This document shows positions 39,001-49,074 of a stretch of DNA of 64,000 nucleotides, piece by piece; positions within the stretch are counted from its first letter, which is position 1, and the number at the start of each line of letters is the position of its first letter. The notes below the pieces were generated by a model. The model ran no database searches. It worked only from the letters and a program-made list of their open reading frames with translations, and was not told where the DNA came from. The DNA is taken from assembly GCF_000190535.1 (NCBI RefSeq), contig NC_015160.1, positions 1,488,001 through 1,552,000 on the forward strand. Direction: 5' to 3'. Origin of the DNA: Odoribacter splanchnicus DSM 20712. GTDB taxonomy: Bacteria; Bacteroidota; Bacteroidia; Bacteroidales; Marinifilaceae. The translations under genes and the position numbers were made by a program.

Positions 39001-40710
39001 TGATTTTTCAAACTCTTTTGCGGAAGAAGGTTTCAATTCTACCTTAGTTCAATTAAAAGCATATCTATTGTTATATTTTTACAATGCTCTACTATGTTTC
39101 AATTCTACCTTAGTTCAATTAAAAGACAAACAACCCGATTTGCGGAACCCGGTGCAAATGTGTTTCAATTCTACCTTAGTTCAATTAAAAGCTTGATTGC
39201 GCCGATTGCGCCGTTTTCGTCGAAAAGTTTCAATTCTACCTTAGTTCAATTAAAAGTAGTACAAACCTATCATTTTGCTTTGTGCAATATATGTTTCAAT
39301 TCTACCTTAGTTCAATTAAAAGGTTTTTCAAGACGGAAATAAACAGCGTCTTAATAGTGTTTCAATTCTACCTTAGTTCAATTAAAAGTGTTTTGGATTG
39401 TCTTAACCTCCTGTTCCGTCATTTGTTTCAATTCTACCTTAGTTCAATTAAAAGCCGGAATATTTATGCGATGCAATGCGTATAATCCGAGTTTCAATTC
39501 TACCTTAGTTCAATTAAAAGTTTGTGCAGTCGTTCAATTAAAGCAACTTTGAAATAGTTTCAATTCTACCTTAGTTCAATTAAAAGACTTATCGCCCCGT
39601 TCGCTAAAAACGCATTTACAAAGTTTCAATTCTACCTTAGTTCAATTAAAAGTTTTAAATTTGCCGTCCTCAATAAACCAATAGCATTGTTTCAATTCTA
39701 CCTTAGTTCAATTAAAAGGTATTTGTGCATACATAAACAGCATTCCCGATAAGTGTTTCAATTCTACCTTAGTTCAATTAAAAGTTTCCACGAATGGGAC
39801 GTTGTACGTTTGCCGTACATGTTTCAATTCTACCTTAGTTCAATTAAAAGCAATTGCGTTTCCCTGTATCTCGGTTGTGTCAACCGGTTTCAATTCTACC
39901 TTAGTTCAATTAAAAGCAATTTGCAGAAACCGGCTTGCGGGCGTTTTTAAAAGTTTCAATTCTACCTTAGTTCAATTAAAAGTGAGGTTTACAAGAATTT
40001 AACACGTAAAATAAAGAATGTTTCAATTCTACCTTAGTTCAATTAAAAGCCGGTTGTTGGATATACTCAAAAAATACTATTCGCAAAGTTTCAATTCTAC
40101 CTTAGTTCAATTAAAAGCAACTTTGCCCGGTTCGCCTCTAAATCGTCTAATTCTGTTTCAATTCTACCTTAGTTCAATTAAAAGTCACCATAAATAATTG
40201 TACTATGTTATTCAAAGTATGTTTCAATTCTACCTTAGTTCAATTAAAAGTCAAAATTATACGTATAAGGCTCATTCTTCTCCCATGTTTCAATTCTACC
40301 TTAGTTCAATTAAAAGATGGCTTTCTCTGCCATAAAGATTTATCTTTATTTAGTTTCAATTCTACCTTAGTTCAATTAAAAGCAGCCGTATTTACAGGCT
40401 GGGTACGAGTAAACAATGTTTCAATTCTACCTTAGTTCAATTAAAAGCTAAGCCGAGAACAGGCCGAGTGTGCTTAACACCAGTTTCAATTCTACCTTAG
40501 TTCAATTAAAAGTGTTCTCGGCTTAGCGATGGACCAGCAGTTTGAGTTGTTTCAATTCTACCTTAGTTCAATTAAAAGACAACGTCACCAATAAGATTAG
40601 ACGAATCAGAAGAGTTTCAATTCTACCTTAGTTCAATTAAAAGTCGTCAATAAGTTTTACACTGAATGTCAACATAAACAGTTTCAATTCTACCTTAGTT
40701 CAATTAAAAG
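36050..40710 (-). CRISPR. Type I-B CRISPR array, 71 repeats and 70 spacers
   Basis: A 30-bp repeat (plus strand starts GTTTCAATTCTACC and ends TTCAATTAAAAG) occurs 71 times by hand count, with spacers of about 35-37 bp and a period near 66 bp. Read on the minus strand the repeat ends ATTGAAAC, the usual type I-B 5' handle, so transcription is from the cas2 side toward 36050. The repeat farthest from the leader (36050-36079) has one change (T to C at 36064), as expected at the old end. Two adjacent spacers are duplicated as a 132-bp block (37735-37866 and 37867-37998). Several spacers are near copies or overlap. Open frames running through the array (CFNSTLVQLK repeats) are artefacts. Confidence 0.99.
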
Positions 40711-40928
40711 CCGTTAAAAACGCCAACAAATATACTTCAAAATCAATGATTTATCATCCATTTATTCTCATTTTTTACAAACATTTGCAGTCGACCTTCA
40801 ATTCTTAAATTTACCCTGACCTTCGACAACAACTTTTAAATTATTCATTTTCAACATGTCAAAGAACTATTATTCCATTTCTATTGTAATTACTCTCTCA
40901 ACCCCCAATCATTTTTTTAAGGTCGACG
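40711..40928 (-). promoter_or_regulatory. CRISPR leader with promoter
   Basis: 218 bp of A+T-rich sequence between cas2 and the first repeat. On the minus strand TATATTTG (40727-40734) matches the TAnnTTTG -7 box 16 bp before the first repeat, so the transcript should begin at or just before that repeat. No good TTTG is placed at -33. It is the expected site for spacer integration. Confidence 0.75.
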
Positions 40929-41189
40929 CTATAAAAAATTAGAAACGCTGGCTTTTTCATCTCCTATAATCTCTTTTTCCAGCCATTTTTCGTCCCGGCT
41001 TTTAAAGAAAATCAAACTATCCTTTTCATCCATAAGATTCCGGGCTTCCGATGTTAATTGCTTCAACTGTACTTCTGAAATCTCCCCTTCAAATACACTG
41101 TTTTGTATCCATGAAAGGTAACGCCGGCACAATTTCAACATTTTAGCCGTCCGCTTCTGATCGACATCATATACTAAAATGACATACAT
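40929..41189 (-). CDS. cas2: CRISPR-associated endoribonuclease Cas2
   Basis: 86 residues when started at the MYVILVYDV methionine (41189); an ATG three codons upstream is also open. The ferredoxin-like Cas2 fold starts with the strand YVILVYDVD, whose aspartate is the conserved metal-site residue, followed by KLCRRYLSWIQNSVFEGEIS. Cas2 dimers hold the Cas1-Cas2 integrase that inserts spacers at the leader. The gene overlaps or abuts the end of cas1 and is the last cas gene before the leader. Confidence 0.95.
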   Translation of the reverse strand: MYVILVYDVDQKRTAKMLKLCRRYLSWIQNSVFEGEISEVQLKQLTSEARNLMDEKDSLIFFKSRDEKWLEKEIIGDEKASVSNFL

Positions 41190-42193
41190 TACCACCACAT
41201 TTTCAAAGGTTTATATTCTTCCATCCCCAATAAATGCTTGGTCAGTTTATAACATTCTAATTTAATCAAATGCCTGTAACTGACACTTCTTCCCAACTTC
41301 CGGTGTTTTATCGTCTCTTTCGTCCTCTCTTCCCATTCCTGGGCTACTTTTTTCATAGAAGATTGCTTTAGCAGACATCGATTTAAGTGTTGATCGAAAT
41401 CCGATTCCCTTAACTGTTTACGGTTAAACATGGAGAAAATCAATCGGTCCGCCAATATGGGTTTAAAGATTTCTGCCATATCCAGAGCCAGAGAATAACG
41501 CCTTTCCCCCGGCTCATGCAGAAAGCTGATCGTCGGATTCAATTGGGTATGATAAATGGCATCCAGACATAACGAATAACACATACTGTTAGCAAAAGAA
41601 ATCATCGCATTCACCTCATTGGAAGGTGGCATCTTTGTCCGGTTTCCCATGGAAAAACCATCGATAATCGTATCAAATGCCTCATAATAGGTTTGACGGA
41701 TATTCCCCTCGATTCCCATCAACATCGGAATATCGGTTGCAGTAGCAATCAATGGAATATAGGCTTCTATCCGTTCAATCTGTTGCCTGGTATCTTTTCC
41801 CCGATTCGTATAATATCTCAGATTCTTCAACATGTTAAACGCTGCCCCATCGATAAAACTTCGGGCAATTGCCATCCGTTTTTCCTGCCGGATATGGTGC
41901 TTCATCTGGGCAATCTGCATCTTGCCGGATAACAGGTAATCTTTAGGCATAAACGAACCGGTATAATGTTCATAATAATCGAAAAAATGAACCGCCACCT
42001 GATGCTTACCCAGAAAATTGTACATCATACTATTGGTATCCAAACTACCGAATACAAAGAGATTATCTACGGTTTCAATAGGAATGTAACGGGGTTGCCC
42101 TTCCTGTCCCTCTTCGTCTACCGGAGTAAATTTCAGCGTATTATCCTTCCGGCTCAACCGCCCGGGATTAAATAAATAGTACGTCCTTTTCAT
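41189..42193 (-). CDS. cas1: CRISPR-associated integrase Cas1
   Basis: 334 residues, the usual length for type I-B Cas1. It shows an N-terminal beta-domain (YLFNPGRLSRKDNTLKFTPVD...VDNLFVFGSLDTNSMMYNFLG) and an alpha-helical catalytic domain with NEVNAMISFANSMCYSLCLDAIYHTQLNPTISFLHEPGERRYSLALDMAEIFKP. The glutamate of the NEVN region, the histidine of FLHEPG and the acidic residues of LDMAEIFKP are the metal-binding set. It inserts new spacers together with Cas2; Cas4 upstream presumably trims prespacers and helps choose the PAM. Confidence 0.97.
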   Translation of the reverse strand: MKRTYYLFNPGRLSRKDNTLKFTPVDEEGQEGQPRYIPIETVDNLFVFGSLDTNSMMYNFLGKHQVAVHFFDYYEHYTGSFMPKDYLLSGKMQIAQMKHHIRQEKRMAIARSFIDGAAFNMLKNLRYYTNRGKDTRQQIERIEAYIPLIATATDIPMLMGIEGNIRQTYYEAFDTIIDGFSMGNRTKMPPSNEVNAMISFANSMCYSLCLDAIYHTQLNPTISFLHEPGERRYSLALDMAEIFKPILADRLIFSMFNRKQLRESDFDQHLNRCLLKQSSMKKVAQEWEERTKETIKHRKLGRSVSYRHLIKLECYKLTKHLLGMEEYKPLKMWW

Positions 42194-42234
42194 AAAACAA
42201 TTTTAAGTCCATTAAAAAACATTTATTCCCTGTT

Positions 42235-42747
42235 TCATTCCCCTTCTCCGGAATAACAAAATTCATAATATGAACAGGCTCCGCATTTTCCTTTGGATAA
42301 AGCAGGCGGACATGCCTCCTCCCCGATCAGCTGTCGGATCTCCACCTCCATCTGACGCAATATTTCCCGGTCCCCCTCTTCCAACTCCACCCGCATCGTC
42401 TCCCTCAGTAAAGGGTATTCCAACATCCCCACCACATCGGCTATTCCTTCCCGTTCAAACAAAAGCAAATAATATTTCACCTGCCAGATATACGCCTCCT
42501 CTTTCGATGTAGATTTTTTGATTTCATGAATCACCTTCTCTTTCGGATCATAAAAATCAATCACAGAACCACCGATTCTCACTTCTTCATATCTGGCTGC
42601 CCGGTTCGGATACGAAGTCTCATGTACCAGCTTTCCTTCCGTGACTACATCCGAGGTATGTTCCATCCGGATACCATTGGCATGTAACCACGTTTCCCGT
42701 TTACACACCTGATAAAGATTAATCAAAGTTCCTGTCACATTTATCAT
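42235..42747 (-). CDS. cas4: CRISPR-associated exonuclease Cas4
   Basis: 170 residues. The RecB-like nuclease core has VIDFYDPKEKVIHEIKKSTS (D...ExK) and YIWQVKYYLLLFE (QxxxY). Four cysteines for an iron-sulfur cluster are present: one near residue 15 (YQVCKRETW) and three at the C-terminus (KGKCGACSYYEFCYSG). Cas4 processes prespacers before Cas1-Cas2 integration. The start overlaps the end of cas3 by 4 bp. Confidence 0.95.
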   Translation of the reverse strand: MINVTGTLINLYQVCKRETWLHANGIRMEHTSDVVTEGKLVHETSYPNRAARYEEVRIGGSVIDFYDPKEKVIHEIKKSTSKEEAYIWQVKYYLLLFEREGIADVVGMLEYPLLRETMRVELEEGDREILRQMEVEIRQLIGEEACPPALSKGKCGACSYYEFCYSGEGE

Positions 42748-45467
42748 ATAAAAGTTATATCTTTCAATGCTCTGTTATTCAATCCCATTTTATAGTCGTA
42801 CAATTTTCCGTTCACCCCCTCATCTTCCCAATGGGATAAATAAAAATACCCCAACTTTTCTTCCCCCGTCCCCCCTTTCAACTCCTGCAATTCTTTCGAA
42901 TAACCAACCAAAGAAAAAGTAAAACACGACAATATCCGCTGCATGATTTTAAAACCGACCTTTTCTTCCAGATCAAATTTTGCAGGATGATCACGATATA
43001 CGAGACGTTCGTACACCTCCCACACTTCCTTTCCATCCAACAGTCCCTCACAAGGCACAACCCCAAAATCTTCCAGAAATTGAAGTTCCCGGTCAGAAAA
43101 CAGACGCTCTTTAACACCTTCTGTCATCGAATCCACTTCTACCGGCAACGGTATAGGGACAAAAACAGTTTCATTCTGCTGCTCGATTACCTGAAAATTA
43201 CGATCTACCTGTTGAAAATCCAACCCTTCGACAAATCTCAAAAATCCCGAACGGAAATTCTGCACATAAGTCTGTTCGTTCATCCAATTTATCTTCTCAA
43301 AAACCAATTCATACAAACATCCGAAATCTTTTTCACGAAGAATACGTTCATATTCACCGACAGAAATTTGTTCCCGGACCATCTGATATCTTTTATCTTT
43401 TCCATACAAGACACTTGCATTATCCAGTCGGAACAAATAGACTTCACAGCCCACTTTACAGGCATTCCGGTTTACCCTCCCGGCCAACTGTTCATCACTG
43501 TCGATCAAGGATATATTTTTAAATCCTAAATCCATATCGATATCGACCCCAGCTTCAACAACCTGTGTCGTGATTAGCAATATATTTTTCTTCCGGCTGA
43601 GCGGATTTTTCAGCTCATTGATAATTTCCCGCCTCCGGGGTTCCAGAATTGTCCCGGAGAGAAGGAATACCTCGTCAAAAAAGGGCTCCTTTTCTTGTAT
43701 GAAAGCATAAAATTCCGCGGCAGATTTTTTAGTGATAAACTCTATTATGGTATGAACCGTCCCGTTCTTCCCCGGTTTATCCCGATATTCCACTGATTTC
43801 CCAAGAACAAAATCCGCTAAATCGTTCATATCGATCTCTTCCTGGAACAACTCAAACCTGAACTCCACTCTCCCGGCAAAATTTGGATTCTGCATATAAG
43901 ATTTTGCCTGAGGCAACAAATCCACAAATCCGGTTCTTTCCTTCAAAGGAATTCTCAGTTTACCGATCTTAGGTAAAGTCGCGGACATCAGAATAAAACG
44001 AACCTGAAAAAAGCGGGCATAATGTTCAATCAAATAATACATTTTATCCCACAAAAGCGGATTATAGGTCTGCAATTCATCGATAACCACCACCGCATTC
44101 GCCAGGCGGTGGAGTAAATAATTCGCTTCCTTCCGGTTTGTTTTCAACATATCGAAGAACTTCACATGCGACATAACGCACACAGGAAAAAGGGCAAACA
44201 AACGATCGATATAATCCTGCTTTTTATCCGCATACAGTCCATCCTCTCTTTCCTCCGTTTTTTCATTAAATCCGGCTTTGGAATGTAACTCCGCCAGTTC
44301 CGTAGAAGTCAAGCCCAAAGCATTTTTCAGTGTCTGATTTGTCTGGGTAATCAGAGTCGTATAGGGAAATACATAAAATACTTTCTGAATCTCAGGATGG
44401 ACGGCCATTAATTCAGTCACCGCCAGCATGGATAAATTTGTCTTTCCCCCTCCCGTCGGAGCCTCAATATAAAACAAACGATCATCAGAATGTTCACGAA
44501 CGGTCCGGATGACTTCCACAGCCATTCCGGTTCGCAGCCGATTCAAGTGATCACCGGATTTTTCCTGCGGATACTCAAAAACAAATTTATCCAATTGTTC
44601 ATATATCCCCCGGTTATGCTTGTAATTTCGCAGATGCCCGATCATTTCCTCTACCCGGTGACGGTCTTCAAAAATTCCGGCCTCTTTCACCTGTCTCCCA
44701 GTCATATATGCATGAGTCGCCAGATAATCGGCAGCCGTCAGAACAGAAGAATTCAATTTAATCAGCGCATACAAAGCAAAAGAAGCTTCCCGTTGCGCAT
44801 CCGTTTCCTTTCGGATAGCAACAATATGCTCGAATACAGCTTCGACACAAGTAAAATCCCCTTCATATCCCCAAACCGTCAGATAAGTATGCAATTCTTC
44901 ATATCCCCCGGCAAATGAATTAAAAAACTCCTCCTCATCGGCACATCCCAAACCGCCGCTATGATGCTGCCGGATAACATAGGCAAAGAAAAAAGCATAG
45001 ACAAACAGCATCTTTTTTTCTTCCTCCGTCAGGCACGGATCTTGCCACACACGGTCCAATTCAAAAGCCAGAAACAGCCAGGCGCTCAAAAACGAATGTC
45101 CATAGGCAGGTACCAATATTTCCGTCTTCCGATGTTTAAACAACCGATTCAACATCCTGGAATATTGAAAATTATCGTTTACCTTACCTGTATCATGAAA
45201 AACAAACACCGCCATAAACATCCGTTTCAACTCTTCCTGCACATTCTCCGAGTATTTTCCGGCAATCCCCGGAATCAAACGATCGACGACCTTCTCCAAA
45301 CCGTGCTTGCCGATCAGCCAACAAGCCCTTTCAACCACTTTGGCCGTATGTTCCTGCAAAGATTCGGCAGATTTTCCGGGACAAATATGTGCCAGATAAG
45401 AATCATTTTTCAACCTGCCGAACAATAACTCCATCTGGCCCTGAATTATTTCTTTACAGTCTTTCAT
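42744..45467 (-). CDS. cas3: CRISPR-associated helicase/nuclease Cas3
   Basis: Started at the ATG 3 bp from the cas5 stop (MKDCKEIIQGQ), the protein has 907 residues; the frame is open 27 codons further up but those codons lie inside cas5. An N-terminal HD nuclease domain carries FVFHDTGKVNDNF near residue 95 and RQHHSGG near 165. The superfamily-2 helicase shows EAPTGGGKTNLSML near 337, VVIDELQTYNP (DExx box) near 460, ILMSATLP and TTQVVEAGVDIDMD. Cas3 is recruited by Cascade at the R-loop and degrades the target. The DEAH box reads DELQ, common in type I-B/I-A Cas3. Confidence 0.96.
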   Translation of the reverse strand: MKDCKEIIQGQMELLFGRLKNDSYLAHICPGKSAESLQEHTAKVVERACWLIGKHGLEKVVDRLIPGIAGKYSENVQEELKRMFMAVFVFHDTGKVNDNFQYSRMLNRLFKHRKTEILVPAYGHSFLSAWLFLAFELDRVWQDPCLTEEEKKMLFVYAFFFAYVIRQHHSGGLGCADEEEFFNSFAGGYEELHTYLTVWGYEGDFTCVEAVFEHIVAIRKETDAQREASFALYALIKLNSSVLTAADYLATHAYMTGRQVKEAGIFEDRHRVEEMIGHLRNYKHNRGIYEQLDKFVFEYPQEKSGDHLNRLRTGMAVEVIRTVREHSDDRLFYIEAPTGGGKTNLSMLAVTELMAVHPEIQKVFYVFPYTTLITQTNQTLKNALGLTSTELAELHSKAGFNEKTEEREDGLYADKKQDYIDRLFALFPVCVMSHVKFFDMLKTNRKEANYLLHRLANAVVVIDELQTYNPLLWDKMYYLIEHYARFFQVRFILMSATLPKIGKLRIPLKERTGFVDLLPQAKSYMQNPNFAGRVEFRFELFQEEIDMNDLADFVLGKSVEYRDKPGKNGTVHTIIEFITKKSAAEFYAFIQEKEPFFDEVFLLSGTILEPRRREIINELKNPLSRKKNILLITTQVVEAGVDIDMDLGFKNISLIDSDEQLAGRVNRNACKVGCEVYLFRLDNASVLYGKDKRYQMVREQISVGEYERILREKDFGCLYELVFEKINWMNEQTYVQNFRSGFLRFVEGLDFQQVDRNFQVIEQQNETVFVPIPLPVEVDSMTEGVKERLFSDRELQFLEDFGVVPCEGLLDGKEVWEVYERLVYRDHPAKFDLEEKVGFKIMQRILSCFTFSLVGYSKELQELKGGTGEEKLGYFYLSHWEDEGVNGKLYDYKMGLNNRALKDITFI

Positions 45468-45469
45468 AT

Positions 45470-46249
45470 TCAAAACAATTGAACAATCTTTCCTTCCTCT
45501 TCCAGCTGATACAAATTTACCATCTGCGTGGCAGCCTGTAAGGTCCAATCCGTAAAAGCGAAGTCGGCCAATTCATATTGCATCAGAACCGGATGAAAAC
45601 CAACAGGCAAACGTTCGAAATACACAAAACTACCTCGATTCACTATGCCTTTCAGCGAAAACGAAAAACTGGCCTTTACCTGCTGTCCTTTCAATACTCC
45701 TTCTTTGATAAACAAGGATGAAACCCGGAAATCAGTTTCCGGTACAAAAGTTTTAAAAGCATATTCCCGGAACGAATCTCCGAACCAGGCCGGATATTCA
45801 TTTTTACCCAAATAGGGAATATACTCGGCCCATCCTTCCCGGATATACTCGTACAACTTCCGGTGATCCGGATGCTCTTCCGACAACAAAAGATAGCAGC
45901 GATAGGCCGGACGAATCAGCATACTCTCTTCAACCAGCAGGTTACCATCCTGATTAGCATATCCGACCGTATTCGTATACTTGACTATCGTTTTCTGAAA
46001 ATTCCCTTTCTCATGTCTCCCCTCCAAAGGTTCTATTCCCACCGGGAGGGCAGCCAACCGCTGGTAATATTCCGGCCATTCTCCTTTTTTCCGATAACCC
46101 CGCAAACCGATAATAGCCCCCAATATGCCTAACAGGGCGGGCTTATGTAACATATTATAGGTCAGCAACACCCCATCATTGTAATCGGGCTTTTTGAAGA
46201 AACCGAAATCAGCCTGTATATCAAATGAAATCAGTCGTTGATTATTCAT
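45470..46249 (-). CDS. cas5: Cascade subunit Cas5 (type I-B)
   Basis: 259 residues. The N-terminal RAMP strand (RLISFDIQADFGFFKKPDYNDGVLLTYNMLHKPALLGILGAIIGLRGYRK) is characteristic of Cas5 of the I-B (Hmari) type, including the loop that contacts the crRNA handle. Cas5 binds the 8-nt 5' handle of crRNA and caps the Cas7 backbone. The start overlaps the end of cas7 by 4 bp. Confidence 0.93.
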   Translation of the reverse strand: MNNQRLISFDIQADFGFFKKPDYNDGVLLTYNMLHKPALLGILGAIIGLRGYRKKGEWPEYYQRLAALPVGIEPLEGRHEKGNFQKTIVKYTNTVGYANQDGNLLVEESMLIRPAYRCYLLLSEEHPDHRKLYEYIREGWAEYIPYLGKNEYPAWFGDSFREYAFKTFVPETDFRVSSLFIKEGVLKGQQVKASFSFSLKGIVNRGSFVYFERLPVGFHPVLMQYELADFAFTDWTLQAATQMVNLYQLEEEGKIVQLF

Positions 46250-47184
46250 AACCCGTTCAATTCAAGTTCGACCGTTCCTTCCGGCAGATGAATCACTTTT
46301 GTAATTCCCTTATTGTAAAACAATTCAATTTTTGAGATCTCATTTTTGATTTTTTCTTTGGACAATAAGGTACTCACTTTCGCAAAATCAATTTCCCGTT
46401 CTGCATTTACCTCTATCAAATCCACGAAAGAGGGTAATACCAGCTTCGACTCTTCTTTCAATTCCACCCACAACAAGGCCTCATTCTCCGTTCCTGCCTT
46501 GGAAGAGGAATCATAATATGTCACTCCGCAACGTAAAGCTTCTTTCAATTTGGCAATATCCTCCCCCGTTAATCTTCCATTATCGACAAATTCAGTCAGT
46601 TCGTCTAAATTACCGGGATTGACTGAAAAATGATGTACGTAATGGCCTTCCTGTAATTTAAATTGGGTTCCTAAAGTCGTTTGCATCGAATCCGTACTAT
46701 TATCATTGGAGTTCCGGAAAGGCGAAGCAATCTGCTCTGAATAGATAATCCCTTCCACATATCGGTTCACCCCATGCGTCGGTTGTACAACACCATGAAT
46801 AGACAAATTGGCCGTTTTACTGGCAAAAGTTCCGCCAAATAACCGTACATCCAGACAGCTCAACAAATTTCCCAGAATCACTTTACGCGCCTTGACCGCC
46901 TCTTTCTTATCCGCTTTCGGATAATCGCCGAAGAAACGGGCATAATTCTGGTCTAAATCCCGGGGCTGCATATCTCCATTCAGGCTTTTAAAATAAAATA
47001 CCTTGTCTTCCGGATAATTTTTATCTATATAATTCCGAACGGTATATTTCAATGCTTTATCTGTTGCATATACCGACCCATCGGGCAAAGTACGGGGCTG
47101 ATGTGAAAAGTCCGCATTATAATTGGAATTGACAGATTTGATTACCACACAACCAAACACTCTGTTTTTAAATGTATTACTCAT
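46246..47184 (-). CDS. cas7: Cascade backbone subunit Cas7 (Csh2 type)
   Basis: 312 residues. It begins with FGCVVIKSVNSNYNADFSHQPRTLPDGSVYATDKALKYTVRNYI, the usual start of Csh2-type Cas7, and has the RAMP-fold features DVRLFGGTFASKTANLSIHGVVQPTHGVNRYVEGI. Several copies coat the spacer part of the crRNA. It lies between cas8b and cas5 with a 16-bp gap upstream. Confidence 0.95.
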   Translation of the reverse strand: MSNTFKNRVFGCVVIKSVNSNYNADFSHQPRTLPDGSVYATDKALKYTVRNYIDKNYPEDKVFYFKSLNGDMQPRDLDQNYARFFGDYPKADKKEAVKARKVILGNLLSCLDVRLFGGTFASKTANLSIHGVVQPTHGVNRYVEGIIYSEQIASPFRNSNDNSTDSMQTTLGTQFKLQEGHYVHHFSVNPGNLDELTEFVDNGRLTGEDIAKLKEALRCGVTYYDSSSKAGTENEALLWVELKEESKLVLPSFVDLIEVNAEREIDFAKVSTLLSKEKIKNEISKIELFYNKGITKVIHLPEGTVELELNGL

Positions 47185-47200
47185 AATGTTTTATTTTAAG

Positions 47201-49045
47201 TTAGTTTTCTTCATTTGTTTCTTCTGATTTATTAACGCTAAAAAGCAGATTATCCGAAAAAATCCCGGCCAGCATCATGGGCAGGTAGTCCCGCATATTC
47301 GCTTGGGTCTGATAGGCCATAACCGATGCAAACGGATGACGGAAATTGCCTGAAAAATTCTCATGCTTATAGGTATCGAAAAGCCGGGCAATCGCTTTAT
47401 TCAATTCAGAGGCGTGCACCTGCTGCAAAAAAGGCTCCAGCCGTTTATAACTTTTGTCTGCCGTCTTACTCTTATGTAATAAATAGTAAATCACCTGTCC
47501 GGCTGCAAAAGCATATTGTTCGTCGTTTTCCAATATAGCCTCACCTTGCGATAAGGCAACCATAAACACTCTCTGTTCTTCCAATTTACTTGCCATAGTA
47601 TCTGTATTTTTAAATTGTAAATCAAAACGTTCAGCCAAACTGAACCAAATGTTCATTTTAGACAAAATCCCCCAGCGTTGGGTATGCTGGTTTCCTTTTA
47701 ATTCATCCAAACGGATATCCTCCAAAATACCGGTCAATAAAATATGATCGAACATAGGACGGGTAACAGCCTGTAATCTGGATTTATAGATATAATCATA
47801 AAAAGCTTGCCGATACTTCAATACCAATAAATAGTTATTTTCCGATTTACAGTATTTCGGTTCTAATTCATCGAAATATTTACGTTGTGTATCTCCGGCT
47901 TTCGTTCGTGTAATCAACGAGTTATTAAATATTTCGCGTAACACTTTTTCCTCCAACTCAAATACATGGCTTATTTTCTCCGTAAAACCGATCTGAAAAT
48001 GATCTTTTACCATCCAACCTTCTTTATCCCCACTCTGCAAACGATAGCGGAAACGGGAAACAAAATCGAAATCACAAACCGTATCGCCATAGTAATACAA
48101 TAAATAATAATCACCGATATCGTCCTGATGATTTTTATAAAGCTCCCGTATGATCTCCTGATAACCGATCCTCTTGCCATCCGCCAAATACCGGGAGAAA
48201 ACCGCAAGCATTTCGGTCTGCAACTCTTCCCGGTAAACAAACAACGGCAAAGGACGGGGTAAAACATTCCGGCGCATGATTTCCTGAAAATCATGGAGAT
48301 TTCCAGCCATCTCTCCGGTAATCCGCCCGGCAATATCGAAAACAGCCGACTGATGGGATAAAAAAGGCTTTTTAGTTGGAAATCCATTCAGGAAATCGCT
48401 GGTCCCATAGAGTTGATTTTCTACCGAAATATTGTATTCATTGGTATTGAATAATTTGTCCGACAAATATTTTTCATGAACCCGGCGATATTTTTCCATC
48501 TCCTCCTCCAAATAAAGAATAATGTACTCCTTATCCTTGACTTCATCAACCTCTGACTGAAAACAGGCAAATAAAGCATTCAGTTTCTCTTTGGAGTTGA
48601 TAAAATGCTGAAAAACCCTTATTCTTTCTTTCTCGCTATCCTCTTCGACGTAGGATAAAGCATTAGCAAAATAAGTATCGATACGGTCGTAGATTTTAGT
48701 CTTATCTTTCGCATATTTTCCTCCTCCTTCCAGAGATTCCCGTTTCAAGGCAATGCAATAAGGAGAACAGGAATGCAGCCCCTTAGCCGGAAGATCGAAA
48801 CATTTATTGGTATTCACACACCATCCCACCTGAGCCAGCTCAGCACAATGCTGTAAAAAAGGATAATCGAATTCTGTCGCTTTCCGGGTCAGACAAACCC
48901 GGCAGACAGACTGTTCGTCCATAAAATGAGTTCCCTCCTTTTCCTGGATTTTCAGCAAAACATGCAGTCCTTCTTTAGGCTTCAGCCCCGCCTGCTTTAA
49001 CTCAGCAGGCAAACTATTCATAAAGTTATTAATTTCCTGAAGCAT
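47201..49045 (-). CDS. cas8b: Cascade large subunit Cas8b (Csh1 type)
   Basis: 614 residues. The N-terminal region has zinc-ligand-like cysteines (SVCRVCLTRK near 45, then GWCVNTNKC and HSCSPYC near 75-95), as in Csh1-type Cas8b. The rest is mostly helical with the C-terminal bundle ending MAYQTQANMRDYLPMMLAGIF. Cas8b recognises the PAM and the handle end of the crRNA. The 218 bp before the gene contain the crRNA-like element and a promoter, so cas8b-cas7-cas5-cas3-cas4-cas1-cas2 may have a second promoter separate from cas6. Confidence 0.9.
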   Translation of the reverse strand: MLQEINNFMNSLPAELKQAGLKPKEGLHVLLKIQEKEGTHFMDEQSVCRVCLTRKATEFDYPFLQHCAELAQVGWCVNTNKCFDLPAKGLHSCSPYCIALKRESLEGGGKYAKDKTKIYDRIDTYFANALSYVEEDSEKERIRVFQHFINSKEKLNALFACFQSEVDEVKDKEYIILYLEEEMEKYRRVHEKYLSDKLFNTNEYNISVENQLYGTSDFLNGFPTKKPFLSHQSAVFDIAGRITGEMAGNLHDFQEIMRRNVLPRPLPLFVYREELQTEMLAVFSRYLADGKRIGYQEIIRELYKNHQDDIGDYYLLYYYGDTVCDFDFVSRFRYRLQSGDKEGWMVKDHFQIGFTEKISHVFELEEKVLREIFNNSLITRTKAGDTQRKYFDELEPKYCKSENNYLLVLKYRQAFYDYIYKSRLQAVTRPMFDHILLTGILEDIRLDELKGNQHTQRWGILSKMNIWFSLAERFDLQFKNTDTMASKLEEQRVFMVALSQGEAILENDEQYAFAAGQVIYYLLHKSKTADKSYKRLEPFLQQVHASELNKAIARLFDTYKHENFSGNFRHPFASVMAYQTQANMRDYLPMMLAGIFSDNLLFSVNKSEETNEEN

Positions 49046-49074
49046 ATTATTGTTTTATTTTCATTCTGTAAAAA

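Noticed and set aside
36155..40435. Repetitive open frames in the array coding CFNSTLVQLK or FQFYLSSIK repeats
   Set aside because: They are CRISPR repeats read as protein, and the frame depends on the spacer lengths.
46247..46256. AACCCG after the cas5 start as a possible target of the crRNA-like RNA
   Set aside because: Only six bases match and the site is inside the operon; too short to support.
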